A stretch of DNA of 64,000 bases from Methylobacterium goesingense (GTDB lineage: Bacteria; Pseudomonadota; Alphaproteobacteria; Rhizobiales; Beijerinckiaceae), in assembly GCF_022179225.1 (NCBI RefSeq), contig NZ_BPQL01000017.1:1-64000 (forward strand), read 5' to 3'. Made by a program: the position numbers and the translations under genes. The stretch's first letter is position 1, and each line of letters begins with the position of its first letter. Of the stretch, positions 50,760 to 59,143 are shown one piece after another. The notes beneath the pieces are model-generated. The model did not search any database. It was not told where the DNA came from and saw only the letters and a list, made by a program, of their open reading frames with translations.

Positions 50760-51367
50760 TGCCGGGCCGGGCGGAGAGCGACCCCGACCTCGTCATCCGG
50801 CCCTCGTCGGATGCCGACGTGCCGGACATGGTGGACATCTACGCCCACCACATCCGGCGCGGCGTCGGCGATGTCGGGGATTTCGAGGCGGATCCGCTCC
50901 ACCCCGACGACCTGAAGAAGCGCCGGAAAGCCATGCGCAAGAAGCGCCTGCCGCACCTCGTGGCCGACCGCGACGGGGTGGTGGCGGGCTATGCCTACGC
51001 GGTGCCGTTCCGCAAGCGCCCGGCCTACCGCTACACCCTCAAGCACTCGATCTACGTCCACCACGAGCACCTGCACGCGGGCATCGGCCGGCGCCTGCTG
51101 CCGGCGCTGATCGAGGCCTGCGCGGCCGGCGGCTACCGCCAGATGATCGGCTACATCGACGCGCAGAACGAGGCGAGCCTGCGCCTGCACGAGGCCTGCG
51201 GGTTCGTGCGCGTCGGGCTGCTGCCGGCGGTGGGCTACAAGTACGGCCGCTGGAGCGACAGCGTCATGGTCCAGTGTGCGCTGGGCACCGGCGCCACCGA
51301 CCAGCCCGGGACCTGGACGCGCCCCGTCGAGGCGGTGGCGGCGGGTCACGACTGGATCGGGAAGTAG
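50759..51367 (+). CDS. GNAT N-acetyltransferase (phosphinothricin acetyltransferase-like)
   Basis: A 202-residue acetyltransferase. It has the GNAT order: IRPSSDADVPDMVDIYAHHIRRG, VAGYAYAVPFRKRPAYRYTLKHSIYVHHEHLHAGIGRRLLPALIEAC (acetyl-CoA pyrophosphate loop), and the closing YIDAQNEASLRLHEACGFVRVGLLPAVGYKYGRW. This is the PAT/bar-like branch that acetylates small amines such as phosphinothricin or amino acids. It overlaps the upstream decarboxylase by one base (TGATG), suggesting joint expression; acetylation of the diamine product is a testable guess. Confidence 0.88.
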   Translation: MPGRAESDPDLVIRPSSDADVPDMVDIYAHHIRRGVGDVGDFEADPLHPDDLKKRRKAMRKKRLPHLVADRDGVVAGYAYAVPFRKRPAYRYTLKHSIYVHHEHLHAGIGRRLLPALIEACAAGGYRQMIGYIDAQNEASLRLHEACGFVRVGLLPAVGYKYGRWSDSVMVQCALGTGATDQPGTWTRPVEAVAAGHDWIGK

Positions 51368-51378
51368 GGAAGGCCGAT

Positions 51379-51410
51379 GTCGGTCCGTCCGCGCCTCGCG
51401 CCGGACCGAC
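51379..51410. terminator. Hairpin between convergent genes
   Basis: GTCGGTCCG (51379-51387) pairs perfectly with CGGACCGAC (51402-51410) around a 14-base GC-rich loop. No T-run. Probably the 3' end of the decarboxylase-GNAT unit and of the small gene opposite. Confidence 0.65.
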
Positions 51411-51414
51411 GCGC

Positions 51415-51630
51415 CTATTGCCGCGCCTGGTTGATCAGCGCCTGAAGGGCCCGGGCCACCGCCTCGCTGACGTTCTTGCGGTACTTGCGGTGAACCAGCT
51501 GGCCGTTGTGGTAAATATCGTGCTCCACGTAGAGCTTCTCGCCGTCCCACCGGACGACGTTGTCGGTCTCGGTGGTCTCCTCGACGCCGAGATCCTCGCG
51601 AAAGGTAACGCCCCCGGCTTGCGCAAACAT
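51415..51630 (-). CDS. Small hypothetical protein
   Basis: A 71-residue soluble protein with no signal or membrane segment. The sequence suggests a small beta-rich part (NVVRWDGEKLYVEHDIYHNGQLVHRKYRKN) and a C-terminal helix (SEAVARALQALINQARQ). An AGGGAC ribosome site lies before the ATG. I do not recognise the family. It lies between a GNAT gene and an HHH protein gene, without obvious relation to either. Confidence 0.65.
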   Translation of the reverse strand: MFAQAGGVTFREDLGVEETTETDNVVRWDGEKLYVEHDIYHNGQLVHRKYRKNVSEAVARALQALINQARQ

Positions 51631-51718
51631 GGCTCGTCCCTGGTGATCGAAGCGACTTTTCGGCTTCCTGGAGCCGCATCTTAGGCAGCCGGGGCGCGCC
51701 GCGCTACCCGAAACGGTT

Positions 51719-52333
51719 TCAGCGCACCGTGACCTGATCCTTGATCCGCTCGTAGACCGCCCGGCTGAGGACGCGCTTCGACAGCAATTCGCCGACAGAG
51801 GCGTAGGGCCGCTTCTGCACGATGGCGCGCCCGATCATGCCGCCGCCCCGCAGGCCGTTCAGCTCGGCGACGCTCCCGGTGTTGAGGTCGACGATCGCGA
51901 TGCCGCGCGGCCCGGCCGACTCGGCTGCACTGTCGATCTCCGCCTCGCCGGCCGAGGGCGCCGGAATGCTCGGCGGGCTCGGATTCAGCGGGCTTGAGCT
52001 CTGCGGGACTGGATTCGGCGCAGGCGCCGGAATGGCTGGCGGTGGGGTCGAGGCTTGCGGCGTGGCAGGCTGGGCAGGGGCGGTCTGGGACAGGGTGGTC
52101 TGGGGGAGGGCGGCCGGAGGCGCCGGGGCGGGCACCACCGGGGAGACCGGCCGCGTCACGGCCGGCGGCACCGCCGCCTGGGTTCCGGCCCGTCCGGTCT
52201 CGGGGGACGTCCGGGGGACGGGCGCGTCCACCGGGCCGCTGTCGCGCGGACGCAGGACCTGGACGAGTCCGGCGAGGGTCGCCGCCACCACGATGAGAAC
52301 GCCGACCCGCAGGACCGCTGAACCGCTGAGCAT
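51719..52333 (-). CDS. Membrane-anchored helix-hairpin-helix protein (ComEA-like)
   Basis: A 204-residue protein with an N-terminal membrane anchor (VLRVGVLIVVAATLAGLVQVL), then about 100 residues of Pro/Ala/Ser/Thr-rich linker, and a C-terminal helix-hairpin-helix pair (AIVDLNTGSVAELNGLRGGGMIGRAIVQKRPYASVGELLSKRVLSRAVYERIKDQV). This is the ComEA/DUF655-like layout in which an exported HhH domain holds double-stranded DNA during uptake, but the GIG motif appears as GGGMIG. No other competence gene is nearby, so the role is open. Confidence 0.78.
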   Translation of the reverse strand: MLSGSAVLRVGVLIVVAATLAGLVQVLRPRDSGPVDAPVPRTSPETGRAGTQAAVPPAVTRPVSPVVPAPAPPAALPQTTLSQTAPAQPATPQASTPPPAIPAPAPNPVPQSSSPLNPSPPSIPAPSAGEAEIDSAAESAGPRGIAIVDLNTGSVAELNGLRGGGMIGRAIVQKRPYASVGELLSKRVLSRAVYERIKDQVTVR

Positions 52334-52518
52334 TGAGGGCGGCCTCGCGCCTGTTGAAAGGATGAATGCCTAACATAGGCGATAAACTGAAGTCTCGCCG
52401 GCGAACCCGCTGTCCTCAAGAGCTTGAACACTTCGCCGCGGCCCGGGGCTGACATCCCCGCGAGCGGGCGCGGGTGCGGCATCGACGGAACCGGCAGGCG
52501 CGGTCATGGTCCCGGCCG

Positions 52519-54375
52519 ATGCCCGACCGCCCCTCGCCCCTGACGGCCCTGTCCGCCCGCCTCGGCGCCCTGCGCCACCTGCCGGCCCTCGCCCGCCTCG
52601 TCTACGCCGCCAGCCCCCGCCTCCTCGTGGCGAGCCTCGCACTGCGCCTGGCGCGGGCGAGCCTGCCGGTCGTGATGCTCTACCTCGCCAAACTCATCCT
52701 CGACGCGATCGTGGCCGAGCATGCCCGGCCGCACCCGGGCGGCCTCGGGCCCGAGGCCTGGCTCGCCGATCCGGCCCTGCGCCACCTCGCCGGGTTGGTG
52801 GCGGCGGAATTCGGCCTCGCCATCCTGACCGACCTCCTCGGGCGCGCCAGCACCCTGGTCGACGGCCTCGTGGCCGACCTCTACGGCAACGCTGCCACCC
52901 TGAAGCTGATGCGGCACGCCGCCGACCTCGACCTCGAGCAGTTCGAGGACAGCGCGCAGCAGGACCGCCTGGAGCGGGCCCGGCGCCAGGTCACCGGCCG
53001 CTCCAACCTCCTGTTCCAGCTCTTCGGCCAGGGCCAGGACCTCATCACCCTGGTGGCCTTCGGACTCGGCCTCGTGGCCTTCGCGCCCTGGCTGATCCTG
53101 CTCCTCGTGGTCGCCCTGGTGCCGGCCTTCCTCAACGAGACCTACTTCAACCGCGAGGGCTACCGGCTGGCCTGGACGCGCACGCCGGAGCGTCGCGAGA
53201 TCGATTATCTGCGCTTCCTCGGCGCGAGCGTCGAATCCGCCAAGGAGGTCAAGCTGTTCGGGCTGAACGGCTACATCGCCGAGCGCTACCGGGGGCTCGC
53301 CTCCAAGATCGTGGCCGACAACCGCGCCCTGGCGCTGCGGCGCGCCGGCTGGGGCGGCGCCTTCGCGGCGCTCGGCACGCTCGCCTATTACCTCGCCTAC
53401 GCCACCATCGTCTGGCGCACGGCGGCGGGGCAGTTCTCCATCGGCGACCTCGCCTTCCTGGCGGGCTCCTTCCAGCGCCTGCGCGGCCTGATCGAGGGCC
53501 TGCTCATGGGCTTCTCGCAGGTCGCCTCCCAGGCGCAGTACCTCGACGACCTGTTCTCGTTCTTCGCCGTGGTGCCGGCGATCCGCTCGCCCGCCGATCC
53601 GGTCGCCCTGCCGCGCCCGATCCGCAGCGGGATCGTGTTCGAGGACGTGGGCTTCCGCTATCCGGGCACGGAGACCTGGGCGGTGCGGTCCTTGAGCTTC
53701 CACCTCGCGGCCGGGGAGGTGCTGGCGCTGGTCGGCGAGAACGGCGCCGGCAAGACCACCATCGTCAAGCTCCTCACCCGTCTCTACGACCCGACCGAGG
53801 GCCGCGTGCTCCTCGATGGCCTGCCGCTTTCCGCCTACGACCTCGAGGCCCTGCGCGCCCGCATCGGGGTGATCTTCCAGGATTTCGTGCGCTTCAGCTT
53901 CACCGCCCGCGAGAACGTGGCGGTCGGCCGGATCGCGGCGCGCGACGACGCCGAAAGGGTCGCCCGGGCGGCCGAACGGAGTCTCGCCGACGGAGTCATC
54001 GGGCGCCTGCCGCTCGGCTACGACCAGCCGCTCGGCAAGCGCTTCGCCGAGGGCGTCGACCTTTCGGGGGGCGAGTGGCAGAAGATCGCCATCGCCCGCG
54101 CCTACATGCGCGAGGCCGAGATCCTGATCCTCGACGAGCCCACCGCTGCCCTCGACGCCCGGGCCGAGTTCGAGGTGTTCCAGCGCTTCCGCGAACTCAG
54201 CCACGGGCGCACGGCGGTGCTCATCTCGCACCGCTTCTCCACCGTGCGCATGGCCGACCGCATCCTGGTGCTGGCCGGCGGGCGGGTCATCGAGTCGGGC
54301 AGCCATGCCGAGTTGCAGGCGCTGGGCGGCCGCTACGCCGAACTTTTTGAACTGCAGGCGGCGGGGTATCGGTGA
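52519..54375 (+). CDS. ABC transporter, fused permease and ATPase (exporter type)
   Basis: A 618-residue half-transporter. Residues ~25-320 form a six-helix exporter domain. Residues ~370-610 form the nucleotide-binding domain with Walker A GENGAGKTT (from ~407), Q-loop FQDFVRF, signature LSGGEWQK (from ~516), Walker B ILILDEP (~535) and the switch His in ISHRF. The signature Trp (LSGGEWQ) and the VRFSFTARENV loop mark a poorly studied subfamily found next to peptide- or natural-product genes in some bacteria. There is no accessory gene here. The ATG at 52519 is chosen by family length. Substrate unknown. Confidence 0.9.
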   Translation: MPDRPSPLTALSARLGALRHLPALARLVYAASPRLLVASLALRLARASLPVVMLYLAKLILDAIVAEHARPHPGGLGPEAWLADPALRHLAGLVAAEFGLAILTDLLGRASTLVDGLVADLYGNAATLKLMRHAADLDLEQFEDSAQQDRLERARRQVTGRSNLLFQLFGQGQDLITLVAFGLGLVAFAPWLILLLVVALVPAFLNETYFNREGYRLAWTRTPERREIDYLRFLGASVESAKEVKLFGLNGYIAERYRGLASKIVADNRALALRRAGWGGAFAALGTLAYYLAYATIVWRTAAGQFSIGDLAFLAGSFQRLRGLIEGLLMGFSQVASQAQYLDDLFSFFAVVPAIRSPADPVALPRPIRSGIVFEDVGFRYPGTETWAVRSLSFHLAAGEVLALVGENGAGKTTIVKLLTRLYDPTEGRVLLDGLPLSAYDLEALRARIGVIFQDFVRFSFTARENVAVGRIAARDDAERVARAAERSLADGVIGRLPLGYDQPLGKRFAEGVDLSGGEWQKIAIARAYMREAEILILDEPTAALDARAEFEVFQRFRELSHGRTAVLISHRFSTVRMADRILVLAGGRVIESGSHAELQALGGRYAELFELQAAGYR

Positions 54376-54587
54376 GGGAAGGGGGCGGATGCCGGGTTGC
54401 AGCCCGCTGGGCGTGCGTTCGACCCTGGGCGGACGTTGGACCCGTCTGCTTTCGGGCCACCCGATGGGACAGTGAGTGCGACCGGGTTGGGTGGTATCGA
54501 GATGGTCTGCTTTCGGACGGCAATCCCTTTAAGCGGACGTTGCCGCCGCGCCCGCTCACGATCGATAGCAGCCCGTCAGCTCCTGCA

Positions 54588-57089
54588 TTACCGCCTCGCC
54601 TCGCGCCCCGCCTCGATCATCCAGCGGATGCGCGCCGCCATCGTCTCGATGGCGAACGGCTTCGTCAGCACCCCCATACCGGGCGCTAGATGGCTGTTGC
54701 CCAGCACTGCATTCTCGGCGTAGCCGGTGATGAACAGCACTCTGAGGTCCGGTCTGGAAACACGGGCGGCATCGGCCATCTGCCGAGCGTTCATGCCGCC
54801 GGGCAGGCCCACGTCGCTAACCAGGAGGTCGATGCGCACGTTCGACTGCAGGATCCTAAGCCCGGCGGCGCTGTCTCCGGCCTCGATGGCCGTGTAGCCG
54901 AGATCCTCCAGGATGTCGGTGACGAGCATGCGCACGGTCGGCTCGTCGTCGACCACCAGCACCGTCTCGCCCTGCTCGGAACGTGGCAGTACGACTGCTG
55001 GAACCATATCGGAGCCATACGGCACCTCACCGTAGTGGCGCGGTAGGTAGATTGAGACTGTCGTCCCCGCGCCGACCTCGGAGTATATGCGCACCTGTCC
55101 GCCCGACTGCTGCGCGAAGCCGTAGATCATCGACAGCCCAAGACCGGTGCCCTCGCCGATAGGCTTGGTTGTGAAGAACGGCTCGAAGACCCGTGCCATA
55201 ACCTCGGGCGGCATGCCGGTGCCGGTGTCGGTGACGCTGAGCGTGAGGTACTGTCCCTCCGGCACGTCCTGCTGCCGCGCCGCACGCTCGTCCAGCCACT
55301 TATTGGACGTCTCGATGGTAATGGTGCCCCCGTCAGGCATTGCGTCGCGGGCGTTGATGCAGAGGTTCAGCAGCGCATTCTCGAGCTGGGACGGGTCGAC
55401 CAGGGTGGGCCAGACCCCTGAAGCGCCGACAACCTCGACGGCGATGCCCGGACCGACCGTGCGCTGGATCAGCTCCTGCATGCCGAGAGTCAAACGGTTC
55501 ACATCCGTAGGCCTGGGATCGAGCGTCTGCCGGCGCGAGAAGGCGAGCAAGCGATGCGTCAGGGCTGCCGCCCGTTTCGAGGCGCCTTGCGCGGCGGCCA
55601 TGTAGCGCTCGATGTCGTGGAACCGTCCCTGCTGCATGCGGGACTGCATCATCTCCAGCGAGCCGGATATGCCCGCCAGTAGGTTGTTGAAGTCGTGCGC
55701 GAGCCCACCGGTGAGCTGCCCGACCGCTTCCATCTTCTGCGCCTGCCGCAAAGCCTCCTGCGTGACGGCGAGTTCTGCTTCGGCGCGGAGCCGGGCCGAG
55801 ATGTCCCGCGCGTAGTGGAACGCCCCGATGATCCGACCCTGTTCGTCCCGCAGCGGCGAGTAGGAGACCTCCCAACGAGGCTTGGCCAGACGAGGGTCGC
55901 CGAACTCCTCGGTGACCGTGTACGCCTCCCCCGTCAGGGCTCGCGCCATCAACCCACGCATGATTGGGGCCTGGTCGGGCGGAAACAGGTCGGGGAACAC
56001 ATCGCCGAGCGCGACCCGACGTCCGAAGATCCGATAGAACTCGTCGCTATGCGACCGGTTGAAGTCGATCAGCCGATAGTCCGTGTCGAAGGCGCAGATT
56101 GGGTCGGCATTCGACTGGATCATGTCGCGCGAGAGTTGCAGTTCCGCCGTCCTGGCGCGGACCTGAGCCTCCAACGTCGCGTTGAGGTCGCGCAGGCCCC
56201 GTTCGGCAGCGTGCTGCGCGCTGATATCGGTGTTGGTGCCGAACCAACGGACGAGCTCGCCAGCCTCGTTGCGGATCGGTTCGGCGCGGGTGAGGAACGG
56301 CCGGTACTCGCCCGAGGCCGAGCGCAGGTGATAGACGCCTTCCCATGCTTCCCCGGCAGCCCAGCGCGCCCCGACCTCGGCGATGATGCGCTCGATCTGG
56401 TCCGACAGGTGGACGTCGCGCCAGCCCCAACCCTGCATGACTTCGAGGGTCGTGCCGGTGTATTCATACCATCTTCGATTGTACCAGAAGATGTGCCCGT
56501 CCGGCTCCGCCATCCATGCCAATTGGCTGACGTTCTCGGCCAGGGCCTGGAACTCGCGCACCTTTTCCCCGAGCTCCCTCTCGCGCTGCCGCAAGGCGGT
56601 CTCGGTATGCACCCGCCGGGTTGTCTCGGTGCAGGCGCAGAACATGCCCGCTACGGTGCCGTCCTCGCCCCGCAACGGCGAGTACGAGAACGTGAACCAG
56701 GTCTGCTCGTCGAAGCCGTTCCGCGCCATGCGGAGCGGCATGTCTTCCATGTAGATCGCCTCGCCGTCGAGGGCCCGCCGGACGATGGGTTCGATGTCGG
56801 TCCATATCTCCGGCCAGACGTCTCGGAAGGCGCATCCGAGCGCGGCGGGATGCCTGCTCCCCAAGATCTGGACGTAGGCGTCATTGTAGAGGAAACCGAG
56901 GTCCGGCCCCCAAGCCATGAACATCGGGAACGCGGAACCCAACATCAAACTGACGCTCGCCCGTAACGGCGCGGACCATGTCTCTGGCCGGCCGAGGGGT
57001 GAAAGTGTCCAATCATGGGCACGCATCAGCGCACCCACTCCCTTATCGCCAGCGAGGAACGCGGTTTCACGACCGACCATGTCAGCCAC
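54588..57089 (-). CDS. PAS-domain hybrid sensor histidine kinase with C-terminal receiver
   Basis: An 833-residue soluble sensor kinase; no membrane helix is seen. Residues ~20-450 contain several PAS/PAC modules (GPDLGFLYNDAYVQILG; GHIFWYNRRWYEYTG...LVRWFGTNTDIS; PICAFDTDYRLIDFNRSHSDEF). They are followed by HisKA with the phospho-His in GGLAHDFNNLLAG (about residue 465), an HATPase domain with LCINARDAMPDGG and GTGLGLSMIYGFAQQSGG, and a receiver domain (VLVVDDEPTVRML; phospho-Asp near 759 in LLVSDVGLPGG). The multi-PAS start resembles blue-light or redox sensor kinases, but no flavin-binding NCRFLQ motif is seen. A GTG at 57089 with GAGG upstream, or an ATG at 57080, starts it; it overlaps or abuts the ParD-like gene. 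Confidence 0.9.
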   Translation of the reverse strand: MADMVGRETAFLAGDKGVGALMRAHDWTLSPLGRPETWSAPLRASVSLMLGSAFPMFMAWGPDLGFLYNDAYVQILGSRHPAALGCAFRDVWPEIWTDIEPIVRRALDGEAIYMEDMPLRMARNGFDEQTWFTFSYSPLRGEDGTVAGMFCACTETTRRVHTETALRQRERELGEKVREFQALAENVSQLAWMAEPDGHIFWYNRRWYEYTGTTLEVMQGWGWRDVHLSDQIERIIAEVGARWAAGEAWEGVYHLRSASGEYRPFLTRAEPIRNEAGELVRWFGTNTDISAQHAAERGLRDLNATLEAQVRARTAELQLSRDMIQSNADPICAFDTDYRLIDFNRSHSDEFYRIFGRRVALGDVFPDLFPPDQAPIMRGLMARALTGEAYTVTEEFGDPRLAKPRWEVSYSPLRDEQGRIIGAFHYARDISARLRAEAELAVTQEALRQAQKMEAVGQLTGGLAHDFNNLLAGISGSLEMMQSRMQQGRFHDIERYMAAAQGASKRAAALTHRLLAFSRRQTLDPRPTDVNRLTLGMQELIQRTVGPGIAVEVVGASGVWPTLVDPSQLENALLNLCINARDAMPDGGTITIETSNKWLDERAARQQDVPEGQYLTLSVTDTGTGMPPEVMARVFEPFFTTKPIGEGTGLGLSMIYGFAQQSGGQVRIYSEVGAGTTVSIYLPRHYGEVPYGSDMVPAVVLPRSEQGETVLVVDDEPTVRMLVTDILEDLGYTAIEAGDSAAGLRILQSNVRIDLLVSDVGLPGGMNARQMADAARVSRPDLRVLFITGYAENAVLGNSHLAPGMGVLTKPFAIETMAARIRWMIEAGREARR

Positions 57090-57279
57090 GGCTCGCCTCG
57101 TCGTGGGCCACAGGTCTTCTCATCGCCGTGAGGGTTGCCGCTTCGTCACGCTCCAGCAGGCGAAGCGCGGACCGCATAACCTCACTGATGCTGCGGTAGC
57201 GGCCGGACGCGAGGAATGCGCAAAGGAGCGCGTCCTGTTCCGGGGTGATCGAGACGGTAACGGTTCGGCGCACGGACAT
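57082..57279 (-). CDS. ParD-like ribbon-helix-helix antitoxin without toxin partner
   Basis: A 65-residue protein. An N-terminal ribbon-helix-helix domain (RRTVTVSITPEQDALLCAFLASGRYRSISEVMRSALRLLERDEA) is typical of ParD/CopG antitoxins, followed by a short tail. The usual parE toxin should follow directly; instead the next gene is a hybrid histidine kinase whose start overlaps the parD stop. The ATG at 57279 follows the family start (MSVRRTVTVS). It may be an orphan antitoxin or a repressor of the kinase operon. Confidence 0.8.
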   Translation of the reverse strand: MSVRRTVTVSITPEQDALLCAFLASGRYRSISEVMRSALRLLERDEAATLTAMRRPVAHDEASRG

Positions 57280-57559
57280 CGATAAGCCATGCCTGCCGGG
57301 GCTTGTTCTTACAAGCGCGACACGGCCACGGATGCACCTACAGCACTTTAGGTTTCCAGTCCCGGCGCAATCCTGGAACGTCCGCCAACCGCCGCCAGCT
57401 GAAGTTGCTGGTGGGCTGACGAACGGCTGCTTCGAAGAAAGCGCCGGCGACGGTCCTAGCGGCTGGGTCGGGTCGGAGACGGAACTTACACTTCGGAGCG
57501 GAAGTCCAGGGGCCGACTGCCACCCGCTCGCCCGCGTCCGCCCCCAGCCGCGATCGTCC

Positions 57560-59038
57560 CTACCGCCCAACCACCGGCCGCACCGACCACGTCCCCCAAT
57601 AGACAGGGCGGCCGAACACGCTGGAGGCGCCCGTGCCGGCCTGTCCCGGTGCGAGGCGGTCGAGCCAGGTCACGAGGCCGGCCTTGGCGCGGTAGTTCGT
57701 GGGCGTGGCGAGGTTGCCGTAGCGGTCGGTCATCCAGAAGTGCTGGCTGCGCCCGAAGCGCCCGGAGCCGTCGCCCCCCGAGCGCAGGCCGAGATACGCG
57801 GTGGAGCGCATGATCGCCTGCGGCTCGGAGAACCAGGTCAGGCCCGCCAGCGAGCCCGGCGCGAGGTCGGCGGTGTACTGCACGCAGATGTCCGAGACCG
57901 GGCCGTCCATGGTGTTGGCCGGGCGGTTGCAGCGGTAGGCCACCACCCAGCGGTCCATGTCGCGGGCCTTGGCCACGCGCACGAGGCTCTGGTTCGGCAG
58001 GGGCTGCGCGATGGTGCGGGCCGCGGACCAGGGCCGGTCGGCGGTGAGGTCGCGGCTGGTGCGCAGGTAGAGGCCCATGCGCCGGGTCGCCACCGGCTCG
58101 TTGCAGTCGGAGGGCAGCACGTCGGTGTAGAAGTAGTGGTAGACCTGATCGACCACGCTGATCGAACCGACGAGGTCGGTCCGGTCGAAGCCCTGGCCCT
58201 GGCAATGGCCCACCACCGGCGCGCCGGTCTCGTCCAGGACGACGCCGGGATCGGGCTCGGCCTCCGTCCGCCCGCGGCGACGGCGCCCGCGCGGCTCCGG
58301 GTCCGTCTTGCCCAGCGGCGTCCAGGTCGTCCCGGCCTCCGCGCCGCCGCGGATGTCGAAGCGGGTGAAGTCGAGGGTGCGGGCCTGGAGCAGGGCGTGC
58401 CGGTTGCCGTTCTCCGTCGGCATCGCCGCGAGGAAGAACACGTAGCTGTAGGCGTCCCCGCCCCAGTCGCGGCCCGCCACCGTGATCGGGTGGCGCGCGG
58501 CGATGCCCTCGGCCGTGGTCTCGGGCGGCGGGGCGGCCTCGCGGCGGCGCCCGCGTCGCGCGCGCGCCTCCCGGGGCCGCTCCGCCGCGCGGGTCACCTC
58601 CCAGAGGCGCCCCTGGACCGGCGGCATCGTGGTGGCGAGCTGCTCGGGCATCGCGCCCGCCCGCACCGAGCCGCCGTCGAGGGGGTCGCCGGCCCGGCGC
58701 GGCGCGCAGGTCTCGGCCCCGCGCCGGGACGGGCCAGCGAGGGGCGTCTCCGCCTGGTAGACCGCCTGGAGCGGCCCGGTGCCGGGCGTCGTGCGCAGGA
58801 TCTGCACGCCGCTGACGGATTCGCAGGCCCGCGGGGCCACGAACACGCCCTCCGCCTCGTTGCCCCGGCAGATCTCCAGGCTGCCGCCGCCGGTCACGTA
58901 GCAGCTGGTGTCGGTGGTCTGCGCGCCGGCCACCGTGCCGCCGGCGAGCAGAGCCGAGGTGGCGAGGAAAGCGGCTGCGCAGGCCGTTGCGAAGGCGCTC
59001 GGGCGCGCCGCGAGGGGGGAGGGCTTGGGATCGATCAC
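57560..59038 (-). CDS. Exported protein of unknown function
   Basis: A 492-residue protein with a signal peptide (FATACAAAFLATSALLAGGTVAGAQ). The mature part has eight or so scattered cysteines likely paired in the periplasm and a Pro/Arg-rich insert (RRGRRREAAPPPETTAEG). Repeating Trp/Tyr/Asp-rich strands (GRDWGGDAYSYVFFLAAMP, TTWTPLGKTD, VYHYFYTDVLPSDC, GLTWFSEPQAIMRSTAYLGLRSG) hint at a beta-propeller like that of glycosidases or sialidases. I cannot name a family. The GTG at 59038 gives a compact signal peptide; a TTG at 59074 is possible. Confidence 0.65.
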   Translation of the reverse strand: MIDPKPSPLAARPSAFATACAAAFLATSALLAGGTVAGAQTTDTSCYVTGGGSLEICRGNEAEGVFVAPRACESVSGVQILRTTPGTGPLQAVYQAETPLAGPSRRGAETCAPRRAGDPLDGGSVRAGAMPEQLATTMPPVQGRLWEVTRAAERPREARARRGRRREAAPPPETTAEGIAARHPITVAGRDWGGDAYSYVFFLAAMPTENGNRHALLQARTLDFTRFDIRGGAEAGTTWTPLGKTDPEPRGRRRRGRTEAEPDPGVVLDETGAPVVGHCQGQGFDRTDLVGSISVVDQVYHYFYTDVLPSDCNEPVATRRMGLYLRTSRDLTADRPWSAARTIAQPLPNQSLVRVAKARDMDRWVVAYRCNRPANTMDGPVSDICVQYTADLAPGSLAGLTWFSEPQAIMRSTAYLGLRSGGDGSGRFGRSQHFWMTDRYGNLATPTNYRAKAGLVTWLDRLAPGQAGTGASSVFGRPVYWGTWSVRPVVGR

Positions 59039-59143
59039 GGGACACAGGGGTAACGCGCGCGGAGCATTCGGCAAGGCTCGGGCGCCGCGCCATCCACACC
59101 GCGCGGGGTCACGATCGCGCGGGGAAGTACCGAGGCCCCGGCC

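Noticed and set aside
52504-54306. 600-codon minus-strand frame opposite the ABC transporter
   Set aside because: Shadow of a real gene: the plus-strand product has all ABC motifs and the antisense product has none.
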